Positions 39,019 through 46,687 are shown, counted from the stretch's first letter. The stretch is DNA of 64,000 nt from Mycobacterium senriense (GCF_019668465.1 NZ_AP024828.1:558001-622000), one strand, 5' to 3'. Numbers and translations: made by a program. The notes: generated by a model not told the origin, from the sequence alone.

Positions 39019-39789
39019 TCACTGATTCGGAGTCAACGGCGCCACCGGGGGTGGCTTCTGGCCGTGATGGTGATGCTTGCCCACTGATGGACTCGGCGGG
39101 CTGAGCGGCGCCGGTGTCGCGTCCATCGACGGCGCGACCGAGGCGGCGGGCGGCGCCGCCGGAATCGCGGTGGCCGGCCCGGGTGACGCCGCCGGCGGCG
39201 GAGCGACCGGCAACGTGGCGTTCGGGTCGCGCGCATCGACCTTGGCGTTCAACAGCTTCAGCTGATTCATCAGGTCTTGTTTGCTGGCCGGGTCGTCGAT
39301 CGACTGTACCAGGCTGCTCACCTCGGTCAGCTGATTCTTGGCCTGGTCCCACTGACCCCGGTCGATCGATTCCTGGACCTTGGCCAGGTCGGCCTTGGCG
39401 GCCAGCATCTCCTGGCTTCCGTGCACCTGGGGCTGATCGAAGAACATCGCGTGCAGCCCGTACAGGGTGCCGCCCGGCCGGGCCTCGACCACCATGGCGC
39501 CGAATCCACTGAGCACCATCAGCGTCGCGGCGACCGAACCGACGACGGCCAGGCCACGGTGGCTGCCGCGCCGGCGCTCGGCCAATCCGGCGCGCAACGC
39601 GTGGACGGCCTCTTCGGGCGTCACCAGCGCGCTGGCCGGCGGCCACCTCAGGTTGTCGCGCCAGTCCTCCAGCAGGTCGGTCAGCACATCGACGTCGGGG
39701 TCCTCGACATCCACCGACCGGCGCTGGGCGAGCGCATCGAGCAGCAGGTCGGTGCGGGCGAATTCATCCATGGGTTCAGGCACAGTCAC
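39019..39789 (-). CDS. rsdA: RsdA, anti-sigma-D factor
   Basis: A protein of about 256 residues. The N-terminal cytosolic part (MDEFARTDLLLDALAQRRSVDVEDPDVD...DLLEDWRDNLRWPP) is the sigma-D-binding segment. A single transmembrane helix follows near residues 82-100 (GLAVVGSVAATLMVLSGFGAMV), then an extracytoplasmic coiled helix and a Pro/Ala/Ser-rich tail ending with HHHHGQK. It holds SigD at the membrane until proteolysis or turnover releases it. The start is uncertain: GTG at 39789 overlaps the sigD stop by 14 bp, ATG at 39771 starts 4 bp after that stop, and TTG at 39798 is also open. Co-transcribed with sigD. Confidence 0.88.
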   Translation of the reverse strand: MTVPEPMDEFARTDLLLDALAQRRSVDVEDPDVDVLTDLLEDWRDNLRWPPASALVTPEEAVHALRAGLAERRRGSHRGLAVVGSVAATLMVLSGFGAMVVEARPGGTLYGLHAMFFDQPQVHGSQEMLAAKADLAKVQESIDRGQWDQAKNQLTEVSSLVQSIDDPASKQDLMNQLKLLNAKVDARDPNATLPVAPPPAASPGPATAIPAAPPAASVAPSMDATPAPLSPPSPSVGKHHHHGQKPPPVAPLTPNQ

Positions 39790-40354
39790 CTGCCGCAATC
39801 ATTTCGGACTTCAGCCGCGACAGCGCGCGGTGCTGGGCGACTCGGACCGCCCCGGTGGTACTGCCGACCGCCGCGGCGGTCTCCTCGGCGGACAGTCCGA
39901 CGACGACGCGCAGGATCAAAATCTCGCGCTGCTTGGCGGGCAGGATCTCGAGCAGTTCGCTCATCCGGCTCACCGAATCGGCTTCAATCGCAAGCTGTTC
40001 GGGTCCCGCATCGTTCGACCAACGGTCGGGAATCGTCTCGGTGGGATAGGCGAGGTCGCGTCCGGCGGCCCGGTGGGCGTCGGCGACCTTGTGGGCCGCG
40101 ATGCCGTACAGGAAGGCCAGGAAGGGACGCCCGCGATCGCGATAACGCGGCAGCGCCGTAATAGTCGCCAAGCACACCTCCTGCGCCACGTCATCGGCTG
40201 ACAGGCCACCCCGATCGACGTTGCCGACACGCGCTCGGCAATATCGCACGACGATCGGACGGATGGTCTCCAGCACCTCCCTCAATGCGTTGTGGTCTCC
40301 GGTGACGGCTTGGGCGACCACAGCGTCGAGACGTTCCCCTGCTGGAATTGTCAT
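39776..40354 (-). CDS. sigD: Sigma factor D (ECF family)
   Basis: A 192-residue ECF sigma factor. Region 2 contains DVAQEVCLATITALPRYRDRGRPFLAFLYGIAAHKVADAHR (-10 recognition). Region 4 contains LLEILPAKQREILILRVVVGLSAEETAAAVGSTTGAVRVAQHRALSRLK (-35 recognition helix-turn-helix). In M. tuberculosis SigD is linked to stringent response and stationary-phase genes. The ATG at 40354 is used, with GGAG twelve bases upstream. A TTG at 40372 would add LEISPS, and similarity to the M. tuberculosis annotation continues a few codons beyond even that, so the true start may be upstream. The rsdA gene follows directly. Confidence 0.93.
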   Translation of the reverse strand: MTIPAGERLDAVVAQAVTGDHNALREVLETIRPIVVRYCRARVGNVDRGGLSADDVAQEVCLATITALPRYRDRGRPFLAFLYGIAAHKVADAHRAAGRDLAYPTETIPDRWSNDAGPEQLAIEADSVSRMSELLEILPAKQREILILRVVVGLSAEETAAAVGSTTGAVRVAQHRALSRLKSEMIAAGDCA

Positions 40355-40444
40355 CGACGGTGATATCTCCAACGTTACGAAGCGGACACATCGCGGGCCA
40401 ACCGGGCTAACTAACGAAATGACAATAACGGGCGGAGGGCCGTT

Positions 40445-41269
40445 TCAGGCGGAACGCCACGTTCCACCGGCGCGCCGCACCTGGCCTGCGCAGACATCTC
40501 GGATTTCGTGCAGCTGATGTGGGCGAAACGTGACACTTTCGATATCGATCAGCAAGCAGGCCAGCGCCCAACGAAGTGGTAGCAGCCCTAATTCGCCGGT
40601 GGTCGCCAGTGCGGCGTCGGCGACCGTGCGGGCGCGCTCGACGTTGCCCGCGCAGCACAGCGCGGCGGCCAGCACCACGTCGCTTTTGACCCGGTGCCGT
40701 GGCGACGCGACGGCCGTGGCCGCCGCCAGCTCGACGCCTTCGCCGGCATGCCGGACGGCGGTGTCGCCGTCGCCCCGGGCCATCGCGAGTTCGGCGGCCA
40801 CCCAGCGCCGGCGCACCGGCAGCCGGTCGGGCACCGCGGATTTCGGCGATGCCAGCAGGGGGTCGGCGCGCTCCAGGAGCGTCGCCGCGGCCGCGAAACG
40901 CCCGACGCCCAACGCGTCGGCGGCCAGGCCGATGAGGGCGTCGGCGCCTGCCTCGGGGTCGTCGCCGGCCAGCGCCAGGGCACGCCCGTCCCAGCCACGG
41001 GCCACGGTGTGCCAACCGAGTTGGCGCAGGAACGACCCGTGGGTGCTCATGCCCAACGACACCAGCCGCCCGGCCGGCGCGCTGCGCCGCAGCACCGCGA
41101 GGTCGCGGAACGCGGCGCCGTAGCGACCCTGTCCCCCGGCCGCTACGGCGCGCAGCCACAGTTGGGTCGGCGTCGTCGCCGACGGCAGCGGCCAGTCTCC
41201 GGGCCGATCCCCGAAGGCGGCGTCGGCCAGCTGCCGTCCAATCAACGAAGTGTGACGAGTTTCAATCAC
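40445..41269 (-). CDS. Rv3415c-like protein with TPR-type helical repeats
   Basis: A 274-residue, Ala-rich, all-helical cytosolic protein. The repeated helix pairs (WLRAVAAGGQGRYGAAFRDLAVLRRS; ALALAGDDPEAGADALIGLAADALGVGRFAAAATLLERAD; AELAMARGDGDTAVRHAGEGVELA) have the A/G/Y spacing of degenerate tetratricopeptide repeats. It starts with GTG at 41269. It lies 90 bp upstream of sigD on the same strand and is divergent from whiB3. Orthologues keep this place beside sigD in mycobacteria, suggesting a link to SigD or its expression, but no function is known. Confidence 0.82.
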   Translation of the reverse strand: MIETRHTSLIGRQLADAAFGDRPGDWPLPSATTPTQLWLRAVAAGGQGRYGAAFRDLAVLRRSAPAGRLVSLGMSTHGSFLRQLGWHTVARGWDGRALALAGDDPEAGADALIGLAADALGVGRFAAAATLLERADPLLASPKSAVPDRLPVRRRWVAAELAMARGDGDTAVRHAGEGVELAAATAVASPRHRVKSDVVLAAALCCAGNVERARTVADAALATTGELGLLPLRWALACLLIDIESVTFRPHQLHEIRDVCAGQVRRAGGTWRSA

Positions 41270-41628
41270 AATGATGTAGTAAACAGTTTGTGGTCTTCAT
41301 GTTACCGAATCGTTAATCACTATAGCCCATGGATAAATTCGCCTTATCCCCCTCCCGCGCGCTGAGCTGGGAAATCTCGTTTCGGCCAACTGCCTGGTAG
41401 CACGGCATGGGCTTGGCAATTTCATTTGAGGTGAACGTAAAGTTAATTCTGCTCCAACGAGCATATATTTTGTCGGGCTAAGTGGCTATTGACGGAAATT
41501 CACCGTCCGCCCTAACGTCTACGCATGACGGGTAGTCATCGGTGACCCCACTCCACTTAATTTAAGTTGCACCCAACCGCTTTCACGAACCTGACCTCGA
41601 GCGAGCGGTGCAGAGAGGGAATGAACCA
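41270..41628. other. 359-bp intergenic region: long whiB3 leader and divergent promoters
   Basis: No gene is supported here. The stretch is AT-richer than its neighbours, including ATATATTTTG near 41464 and TTAATTTAAG near 41560. It holds a plausible whiB3 promoter at 41489-41518, which would give a leader of roughly 100 nt. Given the known redox and acid control of whiB3 in M. tuberculosis, PhoP or WhiB3 sites may be present; I did not identify a convincing PhoP direct repeat by eye. Confidence 0.6.
41489..41518 (+). promoter_or_regulatory. Candidate whiB3 promoter
   Basis: TTGACG at 41489-41494 and TAACGT at 41513-41518 are separated by 18 bp, close to a SigA-type pair. Overlapping the spacer is the inverted repeat GACGG-N7-CCGTC (41491-41507), which could be a regulator site. 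The start point is inferred, not observed. Confidence 0.5.
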
Positions 41629-41937
41629 ATGCCACAGCCGGAACAGCTACCTGGTCCCAACGCCGACATCTGGAATTGGCAACTGCAGGGCTTGTGCCGC
41701 GGCGTTGACTCATCGATGTTCTTTCACCCCGACGGCGAGCGTGGCCGGGCCCGGATGCAGCGCGAGCAGCGCGCAAAGGACATGTGCCGGCAGTGCCCGG
41801 TGATCCAGGAGTGCCGCTCGCACGCCCTCGAAGTCGGGGAGCCCTACGGAGTTTGGGGCGGCCTGTCGGAGTCCGAGCGCGACCTGCTGCTCAAGGGTGA
41901 CATCGGGCGCGGCCGCACCATCCGTCGCTCGGCCTAG
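41629..41937 (+). CDS. whiB3: WhiB3, iron-sulphur redox-sensing transcription factor
   Basis: A 102-residue WhiB-like protein. The four cluster cysteines are at positions 23, 53, 56 and 62 (GLC; MCRQCPVIQEC), binding a 4Fe-4S cluster that responds to oxygen and nitric oxide. The DNA-binding turn GVWGGLSE follows, and the Arg-rich tail (GRGRTIRRSA) contacts DNA. It is almost identical to M. tuberculosis WhiB3 and of the same length. The ATG at 41629 has GAGAGGGA eight bases upstream; the earlier ATG at 41621 is out of frame. WhiB3 works with SigA to control lipid anabolism and redox balance, notable next to the oxidative-stress genes that follow. Confidence 0.97.
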   Translation: MPQPEQLPGPNADIWNWQLQGLCRGVDSSMFFHPDGERGRARMQREQRAKDMCRQCPVIQECRSHALEVGEPYGVWGGLSESERDLLLKGDIGRGRTIRRSA

Positions 41938-42080
41938 CCGGCCGCCCCCTCCGGGGTGAACGATCCACGGCGCCGATCCGTGTCCTCATCATGGACTAGG
42001 CCAGCCGGGTCGCGGTCCTAGTCGACGCGGCGTCGAGTCCGTTGCGTCACGCCGGCTCCCGCATACACCGGAGGGGCGCC

Positions 42081-42998
42081 GTGGCGAATCGGTGGGAGCA
42101 TTTCGACAATCGAATCCGCGCTACCGGGCTTGCGGCGCGGACGATTCTGGGACGACAGGCGTGGCTGGATCGGCCGAGCTATCGGCTCGAGCACGCATTG
42201 ACCTTCGCGTTCGCGGCCATGGGCCGTCACCGCGATCGGGTCGGCAACGCACTGCACGGCACCTGGCTCGGCCATCCGTTGCACCCGGCGCTGACCTCGG
42301 TGCCGACTGGCGCGGTGGCGACGACGCTCGTCATGGATGCGGCCGGCACGCTGGCTGGGAGGGACGCCCGGCTGCGGGACGGATCGAGGTTCGCGCTGGG
42401 CGTCGCGCTCGCGGGAAGCGTCGGCGCGGCCGTCACCGGCGTGACGGATTGGCAGCACACCCATGAGCAGTCGCGTCGGATCGGGCTCGTCCATGGCGCG
42501 CTCAACGCGATCGCAACCGGGCTGTATGCGGCGTCGTGGTGGGATCGGCGCCGCGGCCGCCACCGGCGCGGGATGGCGTGCAGCGCGCTGGGCTATGCCC
42601 TCACCCTCGGCAGCGGCTACCTCGGTGGCGCCCTGGTGTTCGGCGCGGGCACCGGCGTGGACCGGTCCGGCGCCCGGCTGGGGGGCGACCGCTGGATGCC
42701 GGTAGTACCCGCCGCCGCGCTGGACGGCCGGCCGCAGCGGGTCGCGGTCGACGGCGTCGGCGTCGTCCTCTATCGCACCGACGGTCGGGTGATCGCGGTC
42801 GGCGAGCACTGCCCGCACCTCGGCGCACCGATGAGTGACGGGTGGATCGACCGCGGCCGAATCGTATGCCCATGGCATGGTTCCAGATTCGCGTGCGGAT
42901 CGGGTGACGTGCTGCGCGGACCGGCGACCGCGCCCCTGCCGAGCTATCCGGTGCGGATTCGCGACGGGCTCGTCGAAGTGCACGGAGTGGCGAAATGA
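42081..42998 (+). CDS. DUF2231 membrane protein fused to a Rieske 2Fe-2S domain
   Basis: A 305-residue protein. Residues 1-205 contain several hydrophobic helices with the DUF2231-like pattern LHGTWLGHPLHPALTSVPTGAVATTLVMD and TGVTDWQHTHEQSRRIGLVHGALN. Residues 215-300 form a Rieske domain with CPHLGAP and, 15 residues later, CPWHGSRF, supplying the two Cys and two His ligands. Such fusions are thought to be membrane electron-transfer proteins. The GTG at 42081 is chosen because GGAGGGG lies five bases upstream; an earlier open frame lacks a ribosome site. Its stop overlaps the hemerythrin start (ATGA at 42995). The redox partner is unknown. Confidence 0.86.
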   Translation: MANRWEHFDNRIRATGLAARTILGRQAWLDRPSYRLEHALTFAFAAMGRHRDRVGNALHGTWLGHPLHPALTSVPTGAVATTLVMDAAGTLAGRDARLRDGSRFALGVALAGSVGAAVTGVTDWQHTHEQSRRIGLVHGALNAIATGLYAASWWDRRRGRHRRGMACSALGYALTLGSGYLGGALVFGAGTGVDRSGARLGGDRWMPVVPAAALDGRPQRVAVDGVGVVLYRTDGRVIAVGEHCPHLGAPMSDGWIDRGRIVCPWHGSRFACGSGDVLRGPATAPLPSYPVRIRDGLVEVHGVAK

Positions 42999-43480
42999 AC
43001 GCCTACGAGGTGCTTTTCGAGCATCACAACGCGCTACGCGGTCTCTGCGCGAAGATCACCGACATGCCCCCGGACAGCGCCGAGCGGCAGGACACGCTCG
43101 ACGAATTGTTGATCGAGCTGGACATCCACATGCGCATCGAGGACGACTTGTTCTACCCGGCGGTGGCGGAAGCCAGCACGTTGGTCGCCATCGCCCATGC
43201 GGAGCACAGGCAGGTGTGGGATCAGCTGGCGGTGCTGTTGCGCACGTCGCCCGCGGCGCCGCAATACGCCGACGAATGGCGCTCGTTCGTCACGGTCCTG
43301 GACGCCCACGCCAGTGAAGAGGAGCGCGACTTGTGCCCGGCCCCAATAGATTTGAGCGAGGATATGCTCGACGCGCTGGGCAACCGGATGCTCGAGCGCA
43401 TGATCCAGTTGCATCGATCTCCCATCAACAGGTTTCGTGTCCGCAGTCGCAAGACCTTGCTGAGTTGCCTCGGGACGTAG
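42995..43480 (+). CDS. Hemerythrin HHE-domain protein
   Basis: A 161-residue four-helix HHE protein. The di-iron ligand candidates are His10/His11 (FEHHNALR), His45 and Glu49 (DIHMRIEDDLFYP), His68/His71 (IAHAEHRQ), and the His and Glu of DAHASEEERDL (about residues 109-114). The C-terminal 40 residues (MIQLHRSPINRFRVRSRKTLL) are basic and outside the domain. Hemerythrin-like proteins in mycobacteria are associated with oxygen, nitric oxide or peroxide handling. The ATG overlaps the Rieske gene stop, so the two are translated together and may exchange electrons or act on the same stress. Confidence 0.88.
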   Translation: MNAYEVLFEHHNALRGLCAKITDMPPDSAERQDTLDELLIELDIHMRIEDDLFYPAVAEASTLVAIAHAEHRQVWDQLAVLLRTSPAAPQYADEWRSFVTVLDAHASEEERDLCPAPIDLSEDMLDALGNRMLERMIQLHRSPINRFRVRSRKTLLSCLGT

Positions 43481-43544
43481 GCGCGGTCGGCCGTCGCGCC
43501 CAGGATTTCGTTTCGGCGGAGGCCAATGTGGGTAGGCACCGCAA

Positions 43545-44303
43545 ATGAACAAGGCCGCATGCTTTGCGGTCGCGGCGCTGACCGCGACCGTCGCGCCGTT
43601 AGCCGCATGCTCGAACCAGCAAACCAGCCAGCCCAACACCTCGCCGCTGACCAGCTCGACGCCTGGGGCCGAGAGGCTGACCACTCAACTGAAGACGGCT
43701 GACGGCAGTCCGGTCGCCAACGCCACCTTCGAATTCGCCAACGGCTACGCCACGGTGACCGTAGAGGCCGGCCCGAACCAGGTGCTCAGCCCCGGCTTCC
43801 ACGGACTGCAAATCCACGCGGTGGGCAAGTGCGAGGCCAATTCGGCTGCCCCGAACGGGAACTCGACCGGAGACTTCGACTCCGCCGGCAGCGTCTATCA
43901 GGCGCCCAATCACACGAGTTACCCCGCGAGCGGCGACCTGACCGCCTTGCAGGTGCGCTCCGACGGCTCGGCGAAACTGGTCACCACCAGTAACGCGTTC
44001 ACCTCCGCCGACTTGAGGAACAGCTCGGGCACGGCGTTGATCATCCACCAGACCGCGGACAATCTGGGCAGCACCGCCTCCACCGCTGATTCCGGCAAGC
44101 GGTTGGCATGCGGGGTGATCGCGGCGTCCTCGTCGACGACCTCGTCGACCACCAGCGTCACGACCAGCACCACCACCACCGTCGTGCCGCCGGCGTCCAC
44201 CAGCACGAGCACCAGCACCGTGACGGTCACCAGCACCCCGACCACGACGTCCGTGCCGACCACCACCGTGACGACGCCGCCCTACTATCCGCCGGGGCGC
44301 TGA
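43545..44303 (+). CDS. SodC-like lipoprotein lacking copper ligands, with Ser/Thr-rich tail
   Basis: A 252-residue lipoprotein. The signal peptide ends in the lipobox LAAC (about residues 19-22). The core resembles mycobacterial Cu,Zn superoxide dismutase: [70 protein letters not shown] and [10 protein letters not shown], with the disulphide Cys pair kept. Of the copper histidines, the first of the usual HIH is Gln89, and the bridging-His region (HYHVPGH in M. tuberculosis SodC) is SVYQAPNH. Only two copper-type His remain, so catalysis is unlikely. The last 55 residues or so are almost pure Ser/Thr/Val/Pro, suited to O-mannosylation or wall spanning. The start is the ATG at 43545. Confidence 0.87.
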   Translation: MNKAACFAVAALTATVAPLAACSNQQTSQPNTSPLTSSTPGAERLTTQLKTADGSPVANATFEFANGYATVTVEAGPNQVLSPGFHGLQIHAVGKCEANSAAPNGNSTGDFDSAGSVYQAPNHTSYPASGDLTALQVRSDGSAKLVTTSNAFTSADLRNSSGTALIIHQTADNLGSTASTADSGKRLACGVIAASSSTTSSTTSVTTSTTTTVVPPASTSTSTSTVTVTSTPTTTSVPTTTVTTPPYYPPGR

Positions 44304-44394
44304 CGCGCAAGCCACCATGAAAGGCCATGCTCGCAATCACCCGATAACGACCATTTCAAGACGCGCCCGGCCGGGCGGCCCCTAATGTGCTGTC

Positions 44395-44796
44395 ATGCAG
44401 ATTGTGCTGTTCAAGCTCGGGTTGGTGCTCTTCATGCTCGGGCTGTTCACCGGGTTCGCCCTTCCCGCGGTCAAGAACGCGCGCATGGCGCTGTCCAGCC
44501 ATCTCGAGGCGGTCCTCAACGGCATGTTTCTGGTGCTGCTCGGCCTGCTTTGGCCTCACGTCCACCTGCCCGACGCCTGGGGAGTCGCGGCGGTCGCACT
44601 GGTCGTCTACGCCGGCTACGCGAACTGGTTGGCGACGCTGCTCGCGGCGGCCTGGGGCGCCGGACGCAAACTCGCGCCGATCGCGGCGGGCGACCATGCG
44701 GCGTCAGCGCCGAAGGAAAGGATCGTCGGCTTCCTGCTGGTATCCCTGGCGCCGTGCATCGTGGTGGGCGTCGGCATCGTCATCGCGGGGCTGTGA
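44395..44796 (+). CDS. Styrene-oxide-isomerase-like four-helix membrane protein
   Basis: A 133-residue protein with four hydrophobic segments (about residues 2-24, 39-56, 63-85 and 110-132). The helix 1-2 region ARMALSSHLEAVLNGMFLVLLG resembles the H-x3-LNG core of the StyC/styrene-oxide-isomerase family, a membrane family of which StyC binds haem and performs isomerisation without redox change. Other members are annotated only as hydrogenase- or isomerase-like, so the reaction is not assignable. The start is the ATG at 44395, and no strong ribosome site is visible. A degenerate copy of the same sequence lies at 46688-46783. Confidence 0.72.
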   Translation: MQIVLFKLGLVLFMLGLFTGFALPAVKNARMALSSHLEAVLNGMFLVLLGLLWPHVHLPDAWGVAAVALVVYAGYANWLATLLAAAWGAGRKLAPIAAGDHAASAPKERIVGFLLVSLAPCIVVGVGIVIAGL

Positions 44797-44929
44797 CGAC
44801 GCGCTACGGCGCGTGTACGTTCGGCGTGCGGACATGTTCGGGACGGAAACCGCGCCCGACCAAGCTCGGCGGAATCGCCTGCAGCGGACCGAAACCCACG
44901 ATCTTGGGGACGTAACGTTCCTTCCGGCG

Positions 44930-45526
44930 TCATGAGACGGAGGCATCTTCCTCAGCGGCTGCGGTCAGCTGAGCAATGGCTATGTCGAATGGCGTGGGGC
45001 TACGCAGGACCCGGCCGAGCACGAGCGCTCCTTCCACGCTGGCCCACACGCTGGTTGCCAGCTGCACGGCCCTGTCCTGGGTTAGGCCTTTCTCGATGAG
45101 CCGTGCGGCCAGCGTGGTGATCAAATCCTGGAAGGCACGCCGCGTCGCGTCGCGCAGTTGCTCGGAGGCCGACGTCGACTCGATGACGATGGGAGCGACC
45201 GCGCACCCCTCGCGGTAGTCGCTTGAGACCAGTTCGTCGCGCTCGCGGCCGACGAATGCCGCGATCAGTTCCGCCGCGGTGCGGGTGGTGGCCGCCGCAC
45301 GGTTGATGTCTTGGATGCGGTCGGAGGCGTGCAGGAGGATGACCTCGGTGGCGAGCTCCTCCTTGCCGCCGGGGAAGTGAAAGTAGATCGACCCGCGCGG
45401 TGCGGAGCTCTCGGTGACGACGTCCGACAGGGCAGTGCCGAGATAGCCGTGTTCGCGGAACAGGCGGCGTGCGGCCTCGACCATCCGCTTCTTACTGTCG
45501 GTCTTCCTTGGCATGTCGTCCATCAT
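44930..45526 (-). CDS. TetR-family regulator divergent from tautomerase
   Basis: A 198-residue regulator (194 if started at the ATG at 45514, MPRKTDSKKRMVEAARRLF). The helix-turn-helix is in LGTALSDVVTESSAPRGSIYFHFPGGKEEL. The ligand domain includes GCAVAPIVIESTS, a pattern of the LmrA/YxaF-type TetR proteins that respond to aromatic or drug-like compounds. It is divergent from the tautomerase gene across about 118 bp that contain a perfect 16-bp palindrome. The open frame extends upstream through that palindrome but is unlikely to be translated there. The start choice between 45526 and 45514 is undecided. Confidence 0.85.
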   Translation of the reverse strand: MMDDMPRKTDSKKRMVEAARRLFREHGYLGTALSDVVTESSAPRGSIYFHFPGGKEELATEVILLHASDRIQDINRAAATTRTAAELIAAFVGRERDELVSSDYREGCAVAPIVIESTSASEQLRDATRRAFQDLITTLAARLIEKGLTQDRAVQLATSVWASVEGALVLGRVLRSPTPFDIAIAQLTAAAEEDASVS

Positions 45527-45580
45527 ACATAGTTCTTGCATTTGATCGAATCCCGCAGTAGCATCGCTGTCAGTAGTAAG

Positions 45581-45596
45581 TATGTCGCCCGACATA
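45581..45596. promoter_or_regulatory. Candidate operator of the divergent TetR/tautomerase pair
   Basis: The perfect inverted repeat TATGTCG-CC-CGACATA, with 7-bp arms, lies 55 bp upstream of the TetR start and 48 bp upstream of the tautomerase start. It is the only strong dyad in this spacer and the obvious binding site for the adjacent TetR protein. Confidence 0.7.
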
Positions 45597-45644
45597 GTAT
45601 AGACATCACCCGGAGCCCAGCTCCGAAGTTCGGAAGGAAACCCC

Positions 45645-46076
45645 ATGCCCGTCTACCAGTGCTACAGCCCGAAGGGTCTACTGACCCAGTCCGCAAAGGC
45701 CAAGATCGCCGAAGGAATGACCACCATGTACTGCGAGGCCACCGGGGCGCCGCCGGCATGGGTTAAAGTCCTGTTCCACGAGATGCCCGACGGCGAGTGC
45801 TTCGCGGCCGGCAAACCGGCGACGCAATCGTTGATTCTGGGCATCACCCGCCACGGGCGTGACCTCGAAACGCGTCAAGCAATGGTGCGTCAGCTCGCCC
45901 AGATCTGGACGCGTAATTCAGGCCAGCCGGAAGCCGACCTGTGGATCTCGGTGAGCGAAGTCGATTACACGAATGTCATGGACGCCGGGTTGTTCATTCC
46001 GGAGCCCGGCCACGAGCGCGAATGGTTCGAAGAGAACCAGACCAGGCTGGCCGAATTGGGAATCATCGCAGCCTGA
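45645..46076 (+). CDS. Tautomerase-superfamily protein related to cis-3-chloroacrylic acid dehalogenase
   Basis: A 143-residue protein. After Met removal it begins with Pro1 (MPVYQCYSP), the catalytic base of the superfamily. The alignment to cis-CaaD from memory is collinear: LTQSAKAKIAEGMTT, the RHGR pair (equivalent of Arg70 and Arg73) in GITRHGRD, and the C-terminal PGHEREWF. Three other cis-CaaD residues differ: His28 is Tyr, Tyr103 is Ser and Glu114 is Asp. Dehalogenation is therefore doubtful and a different tautomerase or hydratase reaction is more likely. The ATG at 45645 has AAGGAAA upstream. It is followed by the DUF302 gene after 53 bp in an apparent two-gene unit. Confidence 0.84.
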   Translation: MPVYQCYSPKGLLTQSAKAKIAEGMTTMYCEATGAPPAWVKVLFHEMPDGECFAAGKPATQSLILGITRHGRDLETRQAMVRQLAQIWTRNSGQPEADLWISVSEVDYTNVMDAGLFIPEPGHEREWFEENQTRLAELGIIAA

Positions 46077-46129
46077 CAAGCACTGCCTTCCAAGATGTTT
46101 CGCTAAGCCACCCACACCTAGGAGAAACC

Positions 46130-46672
46130 ATGACCAGATCACTGCACCCAACGATCGAGACGGTCTCGCATCAGGTCGACCGGTTGACGATCCGGATCGA
46201 CGACACCTTCGACGGGTTCAGGCATCGCTATGAGCAAGCGGTGCCCGAGTTCCAGAGCCAACGATTCGACTCCCTCGTCAAAGGCGGCGTCGACTGGCAG
46301 ACCGTTCTAGAGGCCACCGCAGCGAACGCGCCGCACGACTTCATCCTCTACTGGTCGCACGACTTCTCGTCGCTGATGGGGCTGGCGGGAGACCGTGGCC
46401 GTTGCGTCGAATACCTGATGGGCAACCACACCATCGCGCAGAAGATGTACCGCTACAACCCGGCCATTCTGCTCTATGCACCCTTACGCACCGCCATTGT
46501 CGAAGACGCCGACGGCGTTACGTGGTTCACTGTGGACCAACCCAGCACCCGGTTCGGCAGCTTCGACATACCCCAAATCGCCGAAGTGGGAATCGAATTG
46601 GATCACAAGCTTGCCGCCTTGCTGGAGCACCTCGGCGCTCCCGTCCCGGCCGCGCTCACCGCGACGCAATAG
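46130..46672 (+). CDS. DUF302-domain protein
   Basis: A 180-residue protein containing the DUF302 core: HDFILYWSHDFSSLMGLAGDRGRCVEYLMGNHTIAQKMYRYNPAILLYAPLRTAIVED, then DGVTWFTVDQPSTRFGSF. It starts at the ATG at 46130, with AGGAGAAA immediately upstream as a strong ribosome site. The family has no established biochemical function; members occur beside redox or detoxification genes. Here it follows the tautomerase and likely shares its TetR control. No signal peptide or membrane segment is seen. Confidence 0.82.
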   Translation: MTRSLHPTIETVSHQVDRLTIRIDDTFDGFRHRYEQAVPEFQSQRFDSLVKGGVDWQTVLEATAANAPHDFILYWSHDFSSLMGLAGDRGRCVEYLMGNHTIAQKMYRYNPAILLYAPLRTAIVEDADGVTWFTVDQPSTRFGSFDIPQIAEVGIELDHKLAALLEHLGAPVPAALTATQ

Positions 46673-46687
46673 CCATCACCTGGATTG

